Shown: piece after piece, positions 1 to 11,544 of the stretch | Numbering within the stretch: the first letter of the stretch is position 1 | Layout of the letters: the number at the start of each line of letters is the position of its first letter | From: Ignelater luminosus | Taxonomy: Eukaryota > Arthropoda > Insecta > Coleoptera > Elateridae | DNA: 64,000 nucleotides | Reading direction: 5' to 3' | NCBI GenBank assembly: GCA_011009095.1 | Contig: VTPC01005496.1 | Location: 17,471 to 81,470 of the forward strand | Position numbers and translations under genes: made by a program | The notes under the pieces: model-generated | What the model saw: the letters and a program-made list of their open reading frames with translations, nothing else | Databases searched by the model: none | What the model was told of the DNA's origin: nothing

Positions 1-172
1 AAAAAAAGACCAATGAAAGATCATCCCAATACAACACATGGAAGATAAGACAAAATAGAAATAAAGTGACTGCTGTGTGCAATAAGTTAATAGCCAAGCG
101 AAGAGACCTATAACAGTATATAAAATAGCCACAAAACAAAAGCTATGCAGTGTGAAGATTACTTGGTGCATT

Positions 173-690
173 GGACCATATGGAAAGGATAAAGAAAAAT
201 CTTTAAACAAAAACGGAAGAATTTTTTTGGATTTTCTTCAAACAAACGACCATTTGTTAAAAAGGACAACAAGGCTATAAAACGACCCAATCAAAAGACT
301 ATTCTGCAATAGACCATATGGAAGGGATAGATGAAAGATCCTAAATAGAAATGGAAAAAGCTTCTTAGAACTTTGCCAACCAAGTGGGAATATCTTCTTT
401 AACAAGAACGGATGGATGAGGTATGAATATCATAATGGATTACTAGGCAAACGATAGAACAACAAAATAAAATAAAATGATTGAAACGAAAGCAGGAGTC
501 GAGCACAGATCATACATTAGTAATAACAGACAGAACTGAAATAACCATTTCGGTAAGGCTGGAAGAAACAAAACTAGAATGGACATTAGAAAATAGATTA
601 GAAGCTTTCAATAAAGTTAACAAGATACGGAGAATAAACAAAATAAATACAAATAAAAAGATTGTAAACAGAAGTAAAGAAAAGAAATAA
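173..690 (+). pseudogene. LINE endonuclease-domain remnant
   Basis: This reads as a decayed apurinic-type endonuclease domain of a non-LTR retrotransposon, the enzyme that nicks target DNA. From 173 the frame gives GPYGKDKEKSLNKNG, and from 311 a second, similar block gives RPYGRDR, a stop, then NRNGKSFLELCQ. Both resemble the family motif in which G-P-x-G is followed by N-x-x-G and then F-x-x-F-C. From 481 the frame continues with KRKQESSTDHTLV, like the SDHxLV end of the domain. The neighbouring GPYG-like blocks suggest a short internal duplication. Stops at 281, 329 and 454 break the frame. The matching reverse transcriptase probably lies at 3060-4210. The family assignment rests on remembered motifs only. 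Confidence 0.5.
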
Positions 691-699
691 GAAGAAAAA

Positions 700-3050
700 G
701 AAAAAGAATATCATACAACGCAATTCCCTGTATGGTAGTTACTGTAAGCCGTTTATTATTTCACAAATCTCCTTGCTCGATTCTCTTTTATCAAGGACAT
801 ACCTTTGTGCAAAGAAAAACACATAATAGATCATAATAATTCGAACACAAAAAATAGATATTTATAAAAAAATGCACTAAAATATAAATTAATTTTTTGT
901 TACGTTATCCTTATAGGTCAAGAATCTTAAATGCAGTTGTTATAAATTATTATTTTAAAATTATTAAGTGGCTTATAAAAATTTGTAACGGGCTATAAAA
1001 AATCTTTTTAATGGCCTTGTAAGCTAGAATTAAAAATTTGAGTGTCATGCCATTCGAACATTTTTACAAAATTGATTCATAAAACTGTAAAAATTATTTT
1101 ATTTTTGTCGCATATAACGTAAATAAAAACACAACGTTTATTAGTACCTAGTAATGGTTCATAATTTGCTAATGATAATAATCTTTCTTGTTTTTGCTTT
1201 TCTGTCTTAAATTTCCAAAGGAAACTCATTAATTTTAATTTTTATGTTTATTTTAAATAAAATATTATTTAAACAATTAAAATGGAAATAACCCTGACTT
1301 TTAGAGATGCACAACAATAATAATTAAAGCCAAGTAAAAAAACCTTGCGAGTCTATAGAAAAATTCAAATTACAGTTGCACAATCTCATTGTTAGGTGAT
1401 TATATGGGAACGACTTTTAGAAGATGTTAAGATGCTATAGATGAAAGTGCAAGTGCATGACTTTACTGATAAAAATCAGTAACTTCAAGATGTCAGAAAT
1501 AATTGCATCCCATAATTAACTACTATAATACGTAATTGAAAAAGTTCATCAGGTCTTATTTCGTTTTTATGACATCATAGGATAACGCCTTACAAATTAA
1601 TTGACGCATTACGTAATATTTTTTTTGCCTTTACAGTACACCCACTATATATGTACAAACTGGAAGTATTAAAGACAAGATTCCATTTTCGACATTATTA
1701 GAATAATTTATTATTTCAAAAAAAATTTTGCCGTTCCATTTACCTAATCATAAAGTAGTTGACACATGTTTTAGGTGTAAGTGTAGTTATTTTACAAGAA
1801 TAATTAATTTATGGCATTACACTTTTTTTATTGTTTGATGGTTATCAGTTTCAAATTAATAAACCAGTAGTGAAAAACAACTTCTCTCAAATCTCGCCAA
1901 AACCTATTAAATAAATACCACTCGATGAAATGAATATGACTTGTTGGTCAGTTATTACCAGGAAGTATTGCGACATGAATATAAGTCGAAGAAGGCGCGT
2001 GTTCTTAAATAGGAAGCGATATGACACTTTAAAAGTTACATTCTCTCTATTACCCGTGATCAAATGCAAATGTGAATAAAACATGCACTTCTAATCGTAA
2101 GAATAATAATAATAATAATAGTATCAATTCACGTGTTTGCAACGCCAAGGTAAATGTTAGATGTTGAGTTTTCATGAAACTGGTTGGTATTGATTGTGCA
2201 GCCCGTATAACTGGAGGTCACTCTTTGTTGGCATTTATATAAAATGCATTTATGTTAAATTTAGAAATTTACATTTTATTATGGAATGGTGTTTGTGATA
2301 CAAGTAATTAACCTATTAGACAACGTTTTAATTTTAGGTAAAAGCAAAAATGAAATACCACCAGAATTATTTTGTGTGTTCGGCTCAAATAGCAAATTTT
2401 AAGGTAACAAATGACTTTAATTAAAATTAATGGTTTATATCTAAATAATTTGGAGAATTTTTTACTTTTTGTAAAGTGTATTAGTACACGTCTAAATAAA
2501 GGACAAGTGGTGTTTGAAATAACAATGAAGGAAAAAAAGAAAGGCAATTCAGGAAACGAAAAATGGAAGAGCCTCGGGATTAACAAATATTTCAAACGAG
2601 TTGGTAAAGGACAAAGCGTTGGCGGCAAGAAATATTTCGAAAAGTAGCGTTCCATTTCTATTTAAAAATGAAACGAAATGTTTCAGGGATAGAAGCCACT
2701 ACATAAAATGGTGAAAAAGTTATTAAAGCATTAATATCTGTGACCTAATTAATTCTCCAGGTAGATATTTTCTAAAATTTTCTTTATCTGCTCTAAACAC
2801 TCATTTTTATTACAAATACATTAAGGCAATTTACCCTCCTTGGAAAACTGTCAAACAATAGCTTTATCTAACTTACGCGCTCTAGCTACTTACCGATAGT
2901 ATAGAAGTCTTAATCATGATGTCCGCTTTGTTATGTGTTTTATTTTAATTTTACAATTGAAAATATATCTGCAAACACAAGTGAATCAATATTATACGTA
3001 AGAAGATGAAACCAAAGAAAACAATTATGAAGAAAGTAAAAAGAAAGATC
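700..3050. other. AT-rich stretch without recognisable gene
   Basis: The stretch lies between two LINE parts and may be an insertion into one element. It contains a short (AAT)n run near 2102-2120. Open frames of about 65-115 codons at 1887-2084 and 2308-2655 overlap on both strands and have no recognisable motif, so they look like chance. Confidence 0.4.
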
Positions 3051-3059
3051 TAGGAGAAA

Positions 3060-4210
3060 TTTTTGAAAGAAGAAAGATGAAAGCTGCAGAGCAATTAATA
3101 AAAAATTCTGATCTTCACAAAGAAAGAATAATTTCACAGATCAACTTAATCAGAGAGGATGCCCAACAGTTAAAGTATATAAACTGGGAGACAGTGAAAG
3201 AAACTCTAGAAACGATTAAGACAAGAACTGTAGGCAGAGGAGACAACTTAAAACCAGAAATCGTTAAATTCTTGGGGAAGAAGAACAAGAACTACAAGAA
3301 GAAGAACTACAGAGCAATCCTCCTGTCATCAACTAACCTCAAAGTATATACGTATAATCAATACAAAGAAGACGAGCAAGTAGTATTTAGGTATAACTGA
3401 CAAACAAGTCATAATTATAATCATAATAAGAAAGCTAATAGAAACGGAAATAAACAAAAGAGAAAAATCGACTTTAACATTTGTAGATCTGCCAGAGATT
3501 TTGGTATAGTGAGAAGAAAAGCGATGATCTGCAAGAAGTATAATAATTATAATAGGTTCGAGTACATTAGTCAAAAATATCAGTAGTACAATAGACCAAC
3601 TATCGACTGAGATCTGTAGGCAGTAATGATAAACACCGTGATGTATGCAGACGATATAGTCTTAATAGTAAACATAGTTACTATACATAAAGCGCAAGGT
3701 ATCAAAGCTATAGGAACAGAAACCAATTTATGAATACTTAAGCTTAATAATGAACGGCACAAATATAGACATAGAACTAACAAATAAACAAAATAGTTCT
3801 AGGCAGAAGACAAACAGATGAAGAGATAAGAATGAAAATATTATAATGCAGTACCAATACTCCGTCGTCTATGCTTTATAGTAGATATAGAAATTAAACA
3901 ATCAAAAGAAACACACGAGTACAATCAGTGCAATAAATCTGAAGTATCTAAGAAAACGGAAAGGCATACAATAGAATGATAATGAATAGATAAGAAAATT
4001 ATTGAAGAAGATAGAGAGAAGACGATTAAATTAGTGTGGGCGATGTGCTAAAATAGACAGCAACGAAAGCTGAAATGCTTATAGAAGAAAAAGGAGCAAA
4101 AATACTAGACGGCGCAGATAAAGAATGAGATGGAGAAGAGGTAGAATACAAAAGAAATAAAGGCACTTTACAAAAAATAAGTAAAAAGAGAAGAACAAAA
4201 AACAATTTTG
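3060..4210 (+). pseudogene. LINE reverse transcriptase and C-terminal remnant
   Basis: This is decayed reverse transcriptase of a non-LTR retrotransposon. At 3180-3290 the frame gives NWETVKETLETIKTRTVG, then RGDNLKPEIVKFLG, resembling the fingers motif KAPGPDxxxxEMIK. It continues into YRAILLSSTNLKVYT (about 3307-3351), the usual NYRxIxLLSxxxKVxT block; the sequence between them is shortened. At about 3640 MYADDIVLIVN carries the catalytic YxDD. Further on IEKRRLN (about 4009) and an arginine-rich RMRWRRG (about 4125) match the C-terminal region of RTE/CR1-like proteins. Many stops and frameshifts interrupt it, so it cannot be active. It is likely the same element as the endonuclease remnant at 173-690. 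The clade is uncertain. Confidence 0.75.
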
Positions 4211-5829
4211 CAATTGTGTATTCTGGAAATTGTGCACACTTGAAAATTTATGTGTAGACTTTAATTAAAAATGCAAGATTAAAGAGACTAAATCTCGAAA
4301 AGAAATACAATTCAACGGCCAAAATTAAGAAATCACAGTAATAGCAGATTTGATTGAAGTGTACTTTTCTAGAAGAAATACACTAGATAGAAGGTATAGT
4401 TACCCTAAATGGCAACAAACAGTGCCAAAAACTCTTTAGTTTTGGAAATTATCAACTTTGTTTGACTGAAGAACTTAACCGATCGAGTAAAATTGGGATT
4501 AAAGAGAATTTCTAAAATCAGCTAAATACGTACACAGTACATAATAGAACAAGACACTTACTTTTCAAATTACTTCCATTACAAGCTTTCTAAGAGCCTG
4601 AATTGCATCTGAGGGTACATTTCAATCAAAATAATCTAAAAATAACCAAAAAAAGGCAATTGCTTTCTTTGCAGCTTTATACATACCAAGGCCGATAACT
4701 CTTTGTTGGCTTAGTATATTATGAAGACTCAATTACATAATTTTCAATCAACAGAAGCGCAATTATTCATGCCAGTCTTTTAAGCATACAGATTCATCCA
4801 AAATGCAAATTTTCAATAACATTTTATCTTTGCAAACCTATTCTTGTTTATGATATTAAGACACAATCCCAATCTACTTATTTAGTTGTTAGACGGTAAG
4901 TAATTTTAGCATATGGTAAATAGAGGGCTTTCAATTTTTCTCATCTACCTCTAGTACACCACTTATAAGCGGCTCACAATTGGGCTTCGCTTTCAACCAA
5001 CCACTCTCCATTAGGCCGCCTTTGGTGGTTCAAACAGCAAGAAATAAAAATAAACAGATTTTAAAATTCTCTTCCTGTATATTTGGACTTCCCTTACAGT
5101 AAGCAATAATATCGTCTAGAAATACTAACATCACCCGAGGAATTGTCTGTTCAGTTTATTTTCCTTTAAATGTAAAAGAAAACTGGTAAGGTGACGTATA
5201 TGTGCAGGTATTGAGCATTTACATCCAACTGAAGACAGTTTACTGGACTCAAAGACGGGCGGAGGTTTAGGTGATTTTAGGAAAATAGGAATTAAGTTTA
5301 GTCATGGAAAACATCAAAATCAAAACGTCAGCATTTTAATATTACAATCTATCTTCACGTCCTTAAGAATCAAACTTCTTTATCCAAACACAGCTAATGG
5401 CGGTTATAACAGTTTCTTATTATTTTTCTTACTTCATTAGTGGCAAAATTCTTAAAATTTCTCCAAATTCTCCAAATTGCTTTGAAATCATGCATTTCCC
5501 AAAAAAGAAAATTGAAGATTCTCAGTGAGAAACATCAGAGTCTTGATTTTTAATACTAATGTTATAGAAATTATGATGTTGGAAACAGTAAAGTATAGAA
5601 GGAAGCAATTTAGTTAGGTTACACGTAAAGAATAAAATTATAGAGAAGTCGCTGTCCAGGAAAGAGGACAGACAGACTAAAACAACAAGTAAAATATGAT
5701 AAGACATATGCGATACTTGCAGTGAAGAGACACTAAAGCTCAGTATTATTGAAGCTTTTAATTGGGTTTCTGTTTGCTTGGGCGAACATGATTTTATATA
5801 TAGGCTGATCTTGCTTGTCAACGTCAATA
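4211..5829. other. AT-rich non-coding stretch
   Basis: I see no gene, RNA or clear repeat here. The 101-codon minus-strand frame at 5522-5827 has low-complexity composition and no domain. Confidence 0.4.
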
Positions 5830-6660
5830 GCCACCGAAGGTGGCCAGCTATTTGGAAAACTTAATCTCTCTTTAGCCTAGAGGTGGTGATTGAGTGGAAG
5901 TTCGGAAGCGCGAGCTCTGTTGGTGGTGGTGATGGTGATGGTCGATGTCTCGATGACTATTGTTTGTTATTGATGTCGAGTACCGGAGGCTATTACTGAT
6001 AAATGTTGTTTGCGGTCGGCGATGTTACCGTTCGGTTGGTTGGTTGCCTCGTGCCAAAGTGGAACCCGGATTACAAGTAGAACTTCACTGTTGGTGTAGA
6101 ACTTAATTGTGGTGGATTGTTAATGAATTTAGTTGATCATGGAGGTAATTTAGGTAGGATGGAGAAAAACGGTTATTTTCAGAACTACAACTATAACTTA
6201 GGATGAAGAAAAAGGATGGAATGGAATATTAAATTGTTGGAGAGAGCGCGGTGGTGGACGGGTGGAGAATCTCTAGGAGCGATGGTATGAGTGCCCTGAG
6301 GAGCCTCAAGCTCAAGAAATTGCCTTGAATGAGGAATGGGAAATCACTGTCCACCGTTTCCACTGGGAACAGATTGGATGAGACTGAGATGTGGTGTGTG
6401 AAACTCCGTGATAGTGGTGTAGTGCCGCAGTCGCGACCAATCGACATTCTTTTACCAGCGCCCCGTAAACCCACTGGACCCGGACTGATGGATAACTGCG
6501 GTAGGCCGGTAGCTTCTCCGTCTACCGCACAGTTGTTGTGGTTGCTCCCATACTCTTCTCCGCCTGTGTACAACTCGCGCTCTCTTGAGACCAGGTCGAC
6601 CGCCTCGCTTCGCTGTTGACTCAGGACTTTCGTATTTATGTGTCATCATTGGCGTCCGGC
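5830..6660. other. GC-rich block of unknown nature
   Basis: About 800 bases are visibly richer in G and C than the surroundings, with TGGTGG-type runs near 5920-5940 and several overlapping open frames on both strands at 6229-6649. None of those frames contains a domain I recognise. The two ends resemble those of the shorter GC-rich block at 23491-23700: both begin with GTGGAAG, and both finish with GGTCGAC then CTCGCTTC. That favours a repeat family (for example a retroelement untranslated region or LTR) over a single-copy promoter or CpG island, but neither reading is proved. Confidence 0.4.
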
Positions 6661-9600
6661 TTTAGCCCTATGTGAGTATCTAAGAAAATGAAATCTTCTG
6701 CACTGCTGTTGTATATAGGTCGGTTTTTATTAACTGATGTACTACTAGATGCTACGTAGGTGATTGAATGATGAGCTGTAGAAAGACTGAACCAAAGTTG
6801 ATAAGCCCAAAATCTCTGCTGTATTGAAATAACCTTTTAAAGGCAAAATCTATATCTAGGATTGCATAAATATCACCTATCAATGCCGATATAAAAAGTA
6901 CAGAACAGCCATGTTATACGTCTCCCTTAGAGAAAAGGATAAATGATGGTGACAAAAATAAATTTGTTCTACTTTTTCATAGATATTTCTTCCAACAGAA
7001 TTTATTTTACTTTGCGTAATTGTTTATATGTAACGTTTTCTCTACAATTCTTTCAGAACTGAAACCCTCTCGAGCAGTTCCGTTATTCTATTCATCTGTT
7101 AGTTATCAACTGGCATCTGTTCAATATAATGTCTCATACTTGAAGCATTTAGTATTACGTACACGATGAGCGACTAAAGTACAGAACCAATTTATTACAT
7201 TTGAAATAAGAATTGACGTGTCTTATTTCGAGTCAGTTGCAGACTAATTCGGGCGCTTCAAGCAGCATTTCCATTGTTACAATATGTGTTACATTGGCTT
7301 CAAGAAATAAAACTGAATTTTAAAGGAATATTTATGACCACTTGAAAAGATTATCCAAGAAGCGTTCGACGGACCAAGTATACTACTAGCAATAAAATGT
7401 ATGTAGATGTTTACAGCGTTACCCTATTTCCAAAATGAATATCCTTGTTTGTCTCGATTTTCTATTAATCATTACTTATGTTCATCTTTGTTTAGCTTAG
7501 TTAGGAATATTTAAAATAAAATTATTATTCATAAATCTCAAAAATTTAGTACTTCGATTATTAAAAAGTTCTATCTTGTCTATAAAGCTTTGATTTATTG
7601 TCTGTGAACCATAAATTTTACAAAAAGTATAAATAGTATTATAAACTAACAAAGACCTTAAATCTAAAAAAAAGTCAAAGGTAAAAACCGATTTCATCAT
7701 TTCCAAACATTAATCTAGGATGAGCGGTTCTCTACAAACTTTTTATGACCTTTCTCGAACACAATCAGTTCGTTAGGACAAATTGAAACAGAATACCGAT
7801 CAAATTTTATAATTGCCTCCAGAATTAGCAAAGGAAATGAGTAATATCTTTTAAAAATTTATAACAATAAAATTAATTTATCGTCACTTTGTACATCCGT
7901 TAGGTTAGGAAAAAGAAGATGTAGGTACATAAGTCTATAGGGACTTATATAAAATTAGATCATTGAGGCGCAAACGGATGTGATGTAAAATTTCACGGTT
8001 TTGAAGATTTATTCTACCGGAAATTCTTTCTCAACAACTAATTCAATCTATAAAGGAAATTCACTTTTAAATGATTAATCTCGTATTTTTTATTCTTTCC
8101 ATTAAACAACTTTCTTCTTTTGGGTTACATTTCAATTAAATTACGAATTCCATCAGATAATCAAATCCGAGATTAAGTAATTTTGTTAACAAATATAATT
8201 AACTTTAAATAGAACACTTTCACTTTAATTTATAGTTTACGCACTTGAGTATTTTTAACGAATTTTTACATTTAAAGACAAGAATGACAATAAACAAACA
8301 AAAGAGAAAGTGTGAAGTAATAGACAATTTTTTCAAGAAGAGGATTAGAATTTTCCATTTGTAGTTTCTGAGTGTTTGCTTTTTCTGTAAGTTGTTTTAA
8401 CGATAGCAAGGTCAAAAGAAAGGAAATGCAATTTATTTTTTATTAAAATGTATTTCCAGTATTTACTTTTCTATCTACAACTTTTTCATTACTTTTCATT
8501 GGCAAAACCATAAGTAGTATTCAATCATACTAATTAGAACTTGCAACAACTTTTCAAGCAATCTCAAAGGTTACTTCAATTTTTTTTCCTAAAGAATTCA
8601 AAACCTTTACTAATTATTTGGATCGTATATCGAAACGAGCAATAAAAAAAACTGTAAAATGTTGTATTAATCAAGTTAACATAGAAATATTTAGTAATAA
8701 AGAAATATCGATAACATATTATTTGGTGTTTCTAAATATCTATGTAGGTTCAGCCAGTTTATCTGCAGTGATATATTTAAAAATTTCATATTATTATGAT
8801 ATCAAGAGGTGCGGTTACTCACTCGTATAAACTTGCCTACAGCTTGTAATCAATCACTGAAGATTATATTATTTAGAATGACCTAAAGAAGATACATTAG
8901 AATGGAACAATTCTGATGAAAATTATAATCTTAAAAATCGAATTACATCAACTCATAATTTAAACATTTTCTGTTAGCATTTACGGCAGCTTTTTGTTTG
9001 CAAAACACTCTAGAAGTAGGTCAGATTAAAACAGTTTTTTTAACTCGTTCAGTTTCTTTCAGACTTCAATGTGGAACCAAGGAAACTATAGTTTTGAGGT
9101 TGCAACAAATCTTGAAACAAGTTTTCAATTGTTTTTGAGGACTTCTAAATTACTGTTCTATATAAAGTTAAATTGGAACGTTACTTGCTAGTGTCAGCAA
9201 GAAATTGATTCAAAATCTGCACAGGTTTTTTACAAGTAGTCATGGAAATCATTAACTGAACCACACAATGGCAATTTGGTTTTAGTTATTTCTCTTTTTG
9301 TAATTTACCTATAGTTACTTTGTTACAAATTCACCCTTATCACCTCTAAATTCAACAACACTCTAGTTCTATCAGTAGGGTAGTTCCCTTTGCACTAAAA
9401 TTTATTAACTCGGTGTATGATTATTGTACATTTACAAGATTGCAGTAATTAGCTATGTGGATCAATGGTAATATATTTAAATTACTACAATTTCTTGATC
9501 AGACCAATACAGGTTCTTGAAAAAATGGAAAAGCTGAAGTCTCAATTTAAAAAAAAACTCAACGCACTTGAAGATTATATAAAGAAGTCAACAAAGGCAG

Positions 9601-10390
9601 ATTTGTAAAACTGGATCAGAGATTCAGGATTCAGGAGTCTCAGATATAATTTGTGTGTATAACTAGAAAATCTAGAAGTATCTGAACCCTCCTTATTGTA
9701 TCTTAAGTTCTTTTTGGTAAAAGCCCAAACAGAAAGGTACATGCAAATAGGTCGAGAATTTGAAGTTGTCTTCTGAATTTCTAAAAATCTTTACACTGTA
9801 GTGATGGTATTGCAGTTAGCTGATAACTCTGTAAGAATCTTCAATCAGCTTCTCACAATCAATAGTTTATATTGAGATCTCCACTTTCAATGTGATTCAG
9901 GTTTTTTCATTACACGATTAATTAAAATATATAAGAACATAAAGAGGTGTCTTTGCCTAATCAAATGATACGTCTGCAGTTCTCTTATTTGTATTTTCTT
10001 CTGTTTAAGTTAAAAGAACAAAGAGTACTTATACCAGTGTATAAGTATACTATACATATAACTGCCAGTGACTTAAATCCAAATTTTGGGAATCAACAGC
10101 ATGGTTTTATGGAGGAGTCTTTGTGCATGCAACAGGGAAGTCGTAATCGTTAGTTTCCAAATTTTTATGCATTCTTCTCTATACAAGTCTAGAATGAAAC
10201 AGGAAAGATGCCTGCTAGCGTATTTGTTTATATAGACCTTTTCGACTCAGATATGACTCTTTGAAGAGATCATTAATCAATCAGCTCATCACCTTCTCAC
10301 ACTTTTTATTTTTATACATGTTTGCATACATACCACTATAAAAGCTCCTCTGCATGTTCAATGGTTGATTTATCATGGCAATTCAAAGGT
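6661..10390. other. AT-rich non-coding stretch
   Basis: Open frames here (for example 7497-7706, 8618-8830, 9947-10153) lack recognisable motifs and have AT-driven composition. Nothing further can be supported. Confidence 0.4.
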
Positions 10391-10977
10391 CATAAATTAA
10401 GAGTACGCTCTCTCTAGAGGAAGAGATCTGGGAAAGCTTTTGCCGTTGTAGTACCCTTTCTTGGTAGTATACCTGACCGTTGCGGTCGCTCCACATTGCT
10501 GGTCGCCAAGTTTCACTTAGTGCATTATAGTGTTCAAAAAAAAACGACTAGCGACACTAAGCCACTTTGGATTTTTGGTTTCCAGTTATGTGATAAAGTA
10601 TTGTGTTAATGTGGTGTCTCTAGATGCTTTTGCGTTCAGACTTCGGTTGTGCTTTGTGCTTGCGCTCCGTCTCTTTAAAACCAGTTAATTCCTCAATAAC
10701 TACTGTTATCCCATGTGTTAAAGGAAATATACCAATGGCTAACCGTTTCGCGCAAGTGGTGCTAATGTTTATTTAATCCAAACGTCTACAGAGAACTGCA
10801 GCTCTACCGCTTTCTAGCATCCTCTACAAAACTGTTTCCGTTTAGTAACCATCAGCAAACAGCTTTGAATTGACGATACAATGCAATCCTTAAAGCGACC
10901 AACGCAATAGTATAGTTTACACAAGGCGGTCCAAGATTCCGCTCTAGTAAGATAATAGCTTTATGTTAGGATTCATC

Positions 10978-11075
10978 TTTCAACACGATGGCGCACCAGC
11001 GCATTCGTCACGTTACAAACTATCTTAATAATGCGTATTGACGATAAATTGGTCGTCATGGCCCTATAAGGTAAC
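10978..11075 (+). pseudogene. Transposase fragment, second catalytic aspartate region
   Basis: Reading from 10978 gives FQHDGAPAHSSR, matching the F-x-Q-D-G-A-P-x-H motif around the second catalytic aspartate of Tc1/mariner-related transposases. After two stops and a frame change, IGRHGPI follows, which matches the WIGRxGPI segment that precedes the third catalytic residue in the same family. Only about 30 codons remain. The first and third acidic residues are absent, so the fragment is non-functional. It sits inside the inverted-repeat element 10917-11540 and identifies its parent. Confidence 0.65.
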
Positions 11076-11351
11076 CTGATATCCATGATTGAAAACCTTC
11101 ATTTTCAATGATTTATAATAGGACCATAGTGTTAGTAACACAACTGATGTATCAGCCCGTATTTGACACGATGATCAAACCGTATCTTCGTATTTTGTTT
11201 AGTTCCAGAGATACTTCAACAGTTCTAAAACAATGTAAAACTAAATTTTTTCAAAAAATATTAAATATCTCGAAAACAGCGCAATTTAGACCAAACATAT
11301 GTAAATAAAAATGAATCTAAATGTAATAGGAAATCCAAAAGTGAAGTAATA

Positions 11352-11415
11352 TACAGGGTGTTGCGTTTGAAAAAATAAAGTAAGATACTATCACAAACAA
11401 GTCGAACACCCTGTA
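11352..11415. repeat. Short inverted repeat with ACAGGGTG ends
   Basis: TACAGGGTGTT at 11352-11362 is matched in reverse complement by AACACCCTGTA at 11405-11415. It is nested in the larger element 10917-11540. It may be a tiny deleted copy or the terminal relic of a second insertion. Confidence 0.6.
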
Positions 11416-11544
11416 TAATTAAAAATATTTTTAGGTTATGCTTCTTAGGGGATTATGTGGCTCTCTGTTTTCAATTTGTTTCTATCTGCTAACATAAAGC
11501 TGTCATCTTGCTAGAGCGGAATCTTGGACCACCCTGTATAAGCA

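Larger units (their letters stand above)
10917..11540. mobile_element. DNA transposon remnant with long inverted repeats
   Basis: The left end (about 10919-10970) reads ACAAGGCGGTCCAAGATTCC and continues through GCTCTAGTAAGATAATAGC. The reverse complement of the right end (about 11490-11540) reads ACAGGGTGGTCCAAGATTCC and continues through GCTCTAGCAAGATGACAGC. The inverted repeats are therefore close to 50 bp with a handful of mismatches. The ends have the ACAGGGTG-type start common on insect Tc1/mariner-related elements. The interior keeps only a short piece of transposase (10978-11075), so this is an internally deleted copy. A smaller inverted repeat with the same end motif lies inside at 11352-11415. 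Confidence 0.75.

Noticed and set aside
2308..2655. Overlapping frames of 115 (minus) and 78 (plus) codons
   Set aside because: Both strands are open over the same AT-rich sequence, with low-complexity translations and no domain.
6229..6649. Three overlapping frames of 65-114 codons in the GC-rich block
   Set aside because: Open frames on both strands are expected where stop codons are rarer because of GC content. None has a motif or a consistent splice context.
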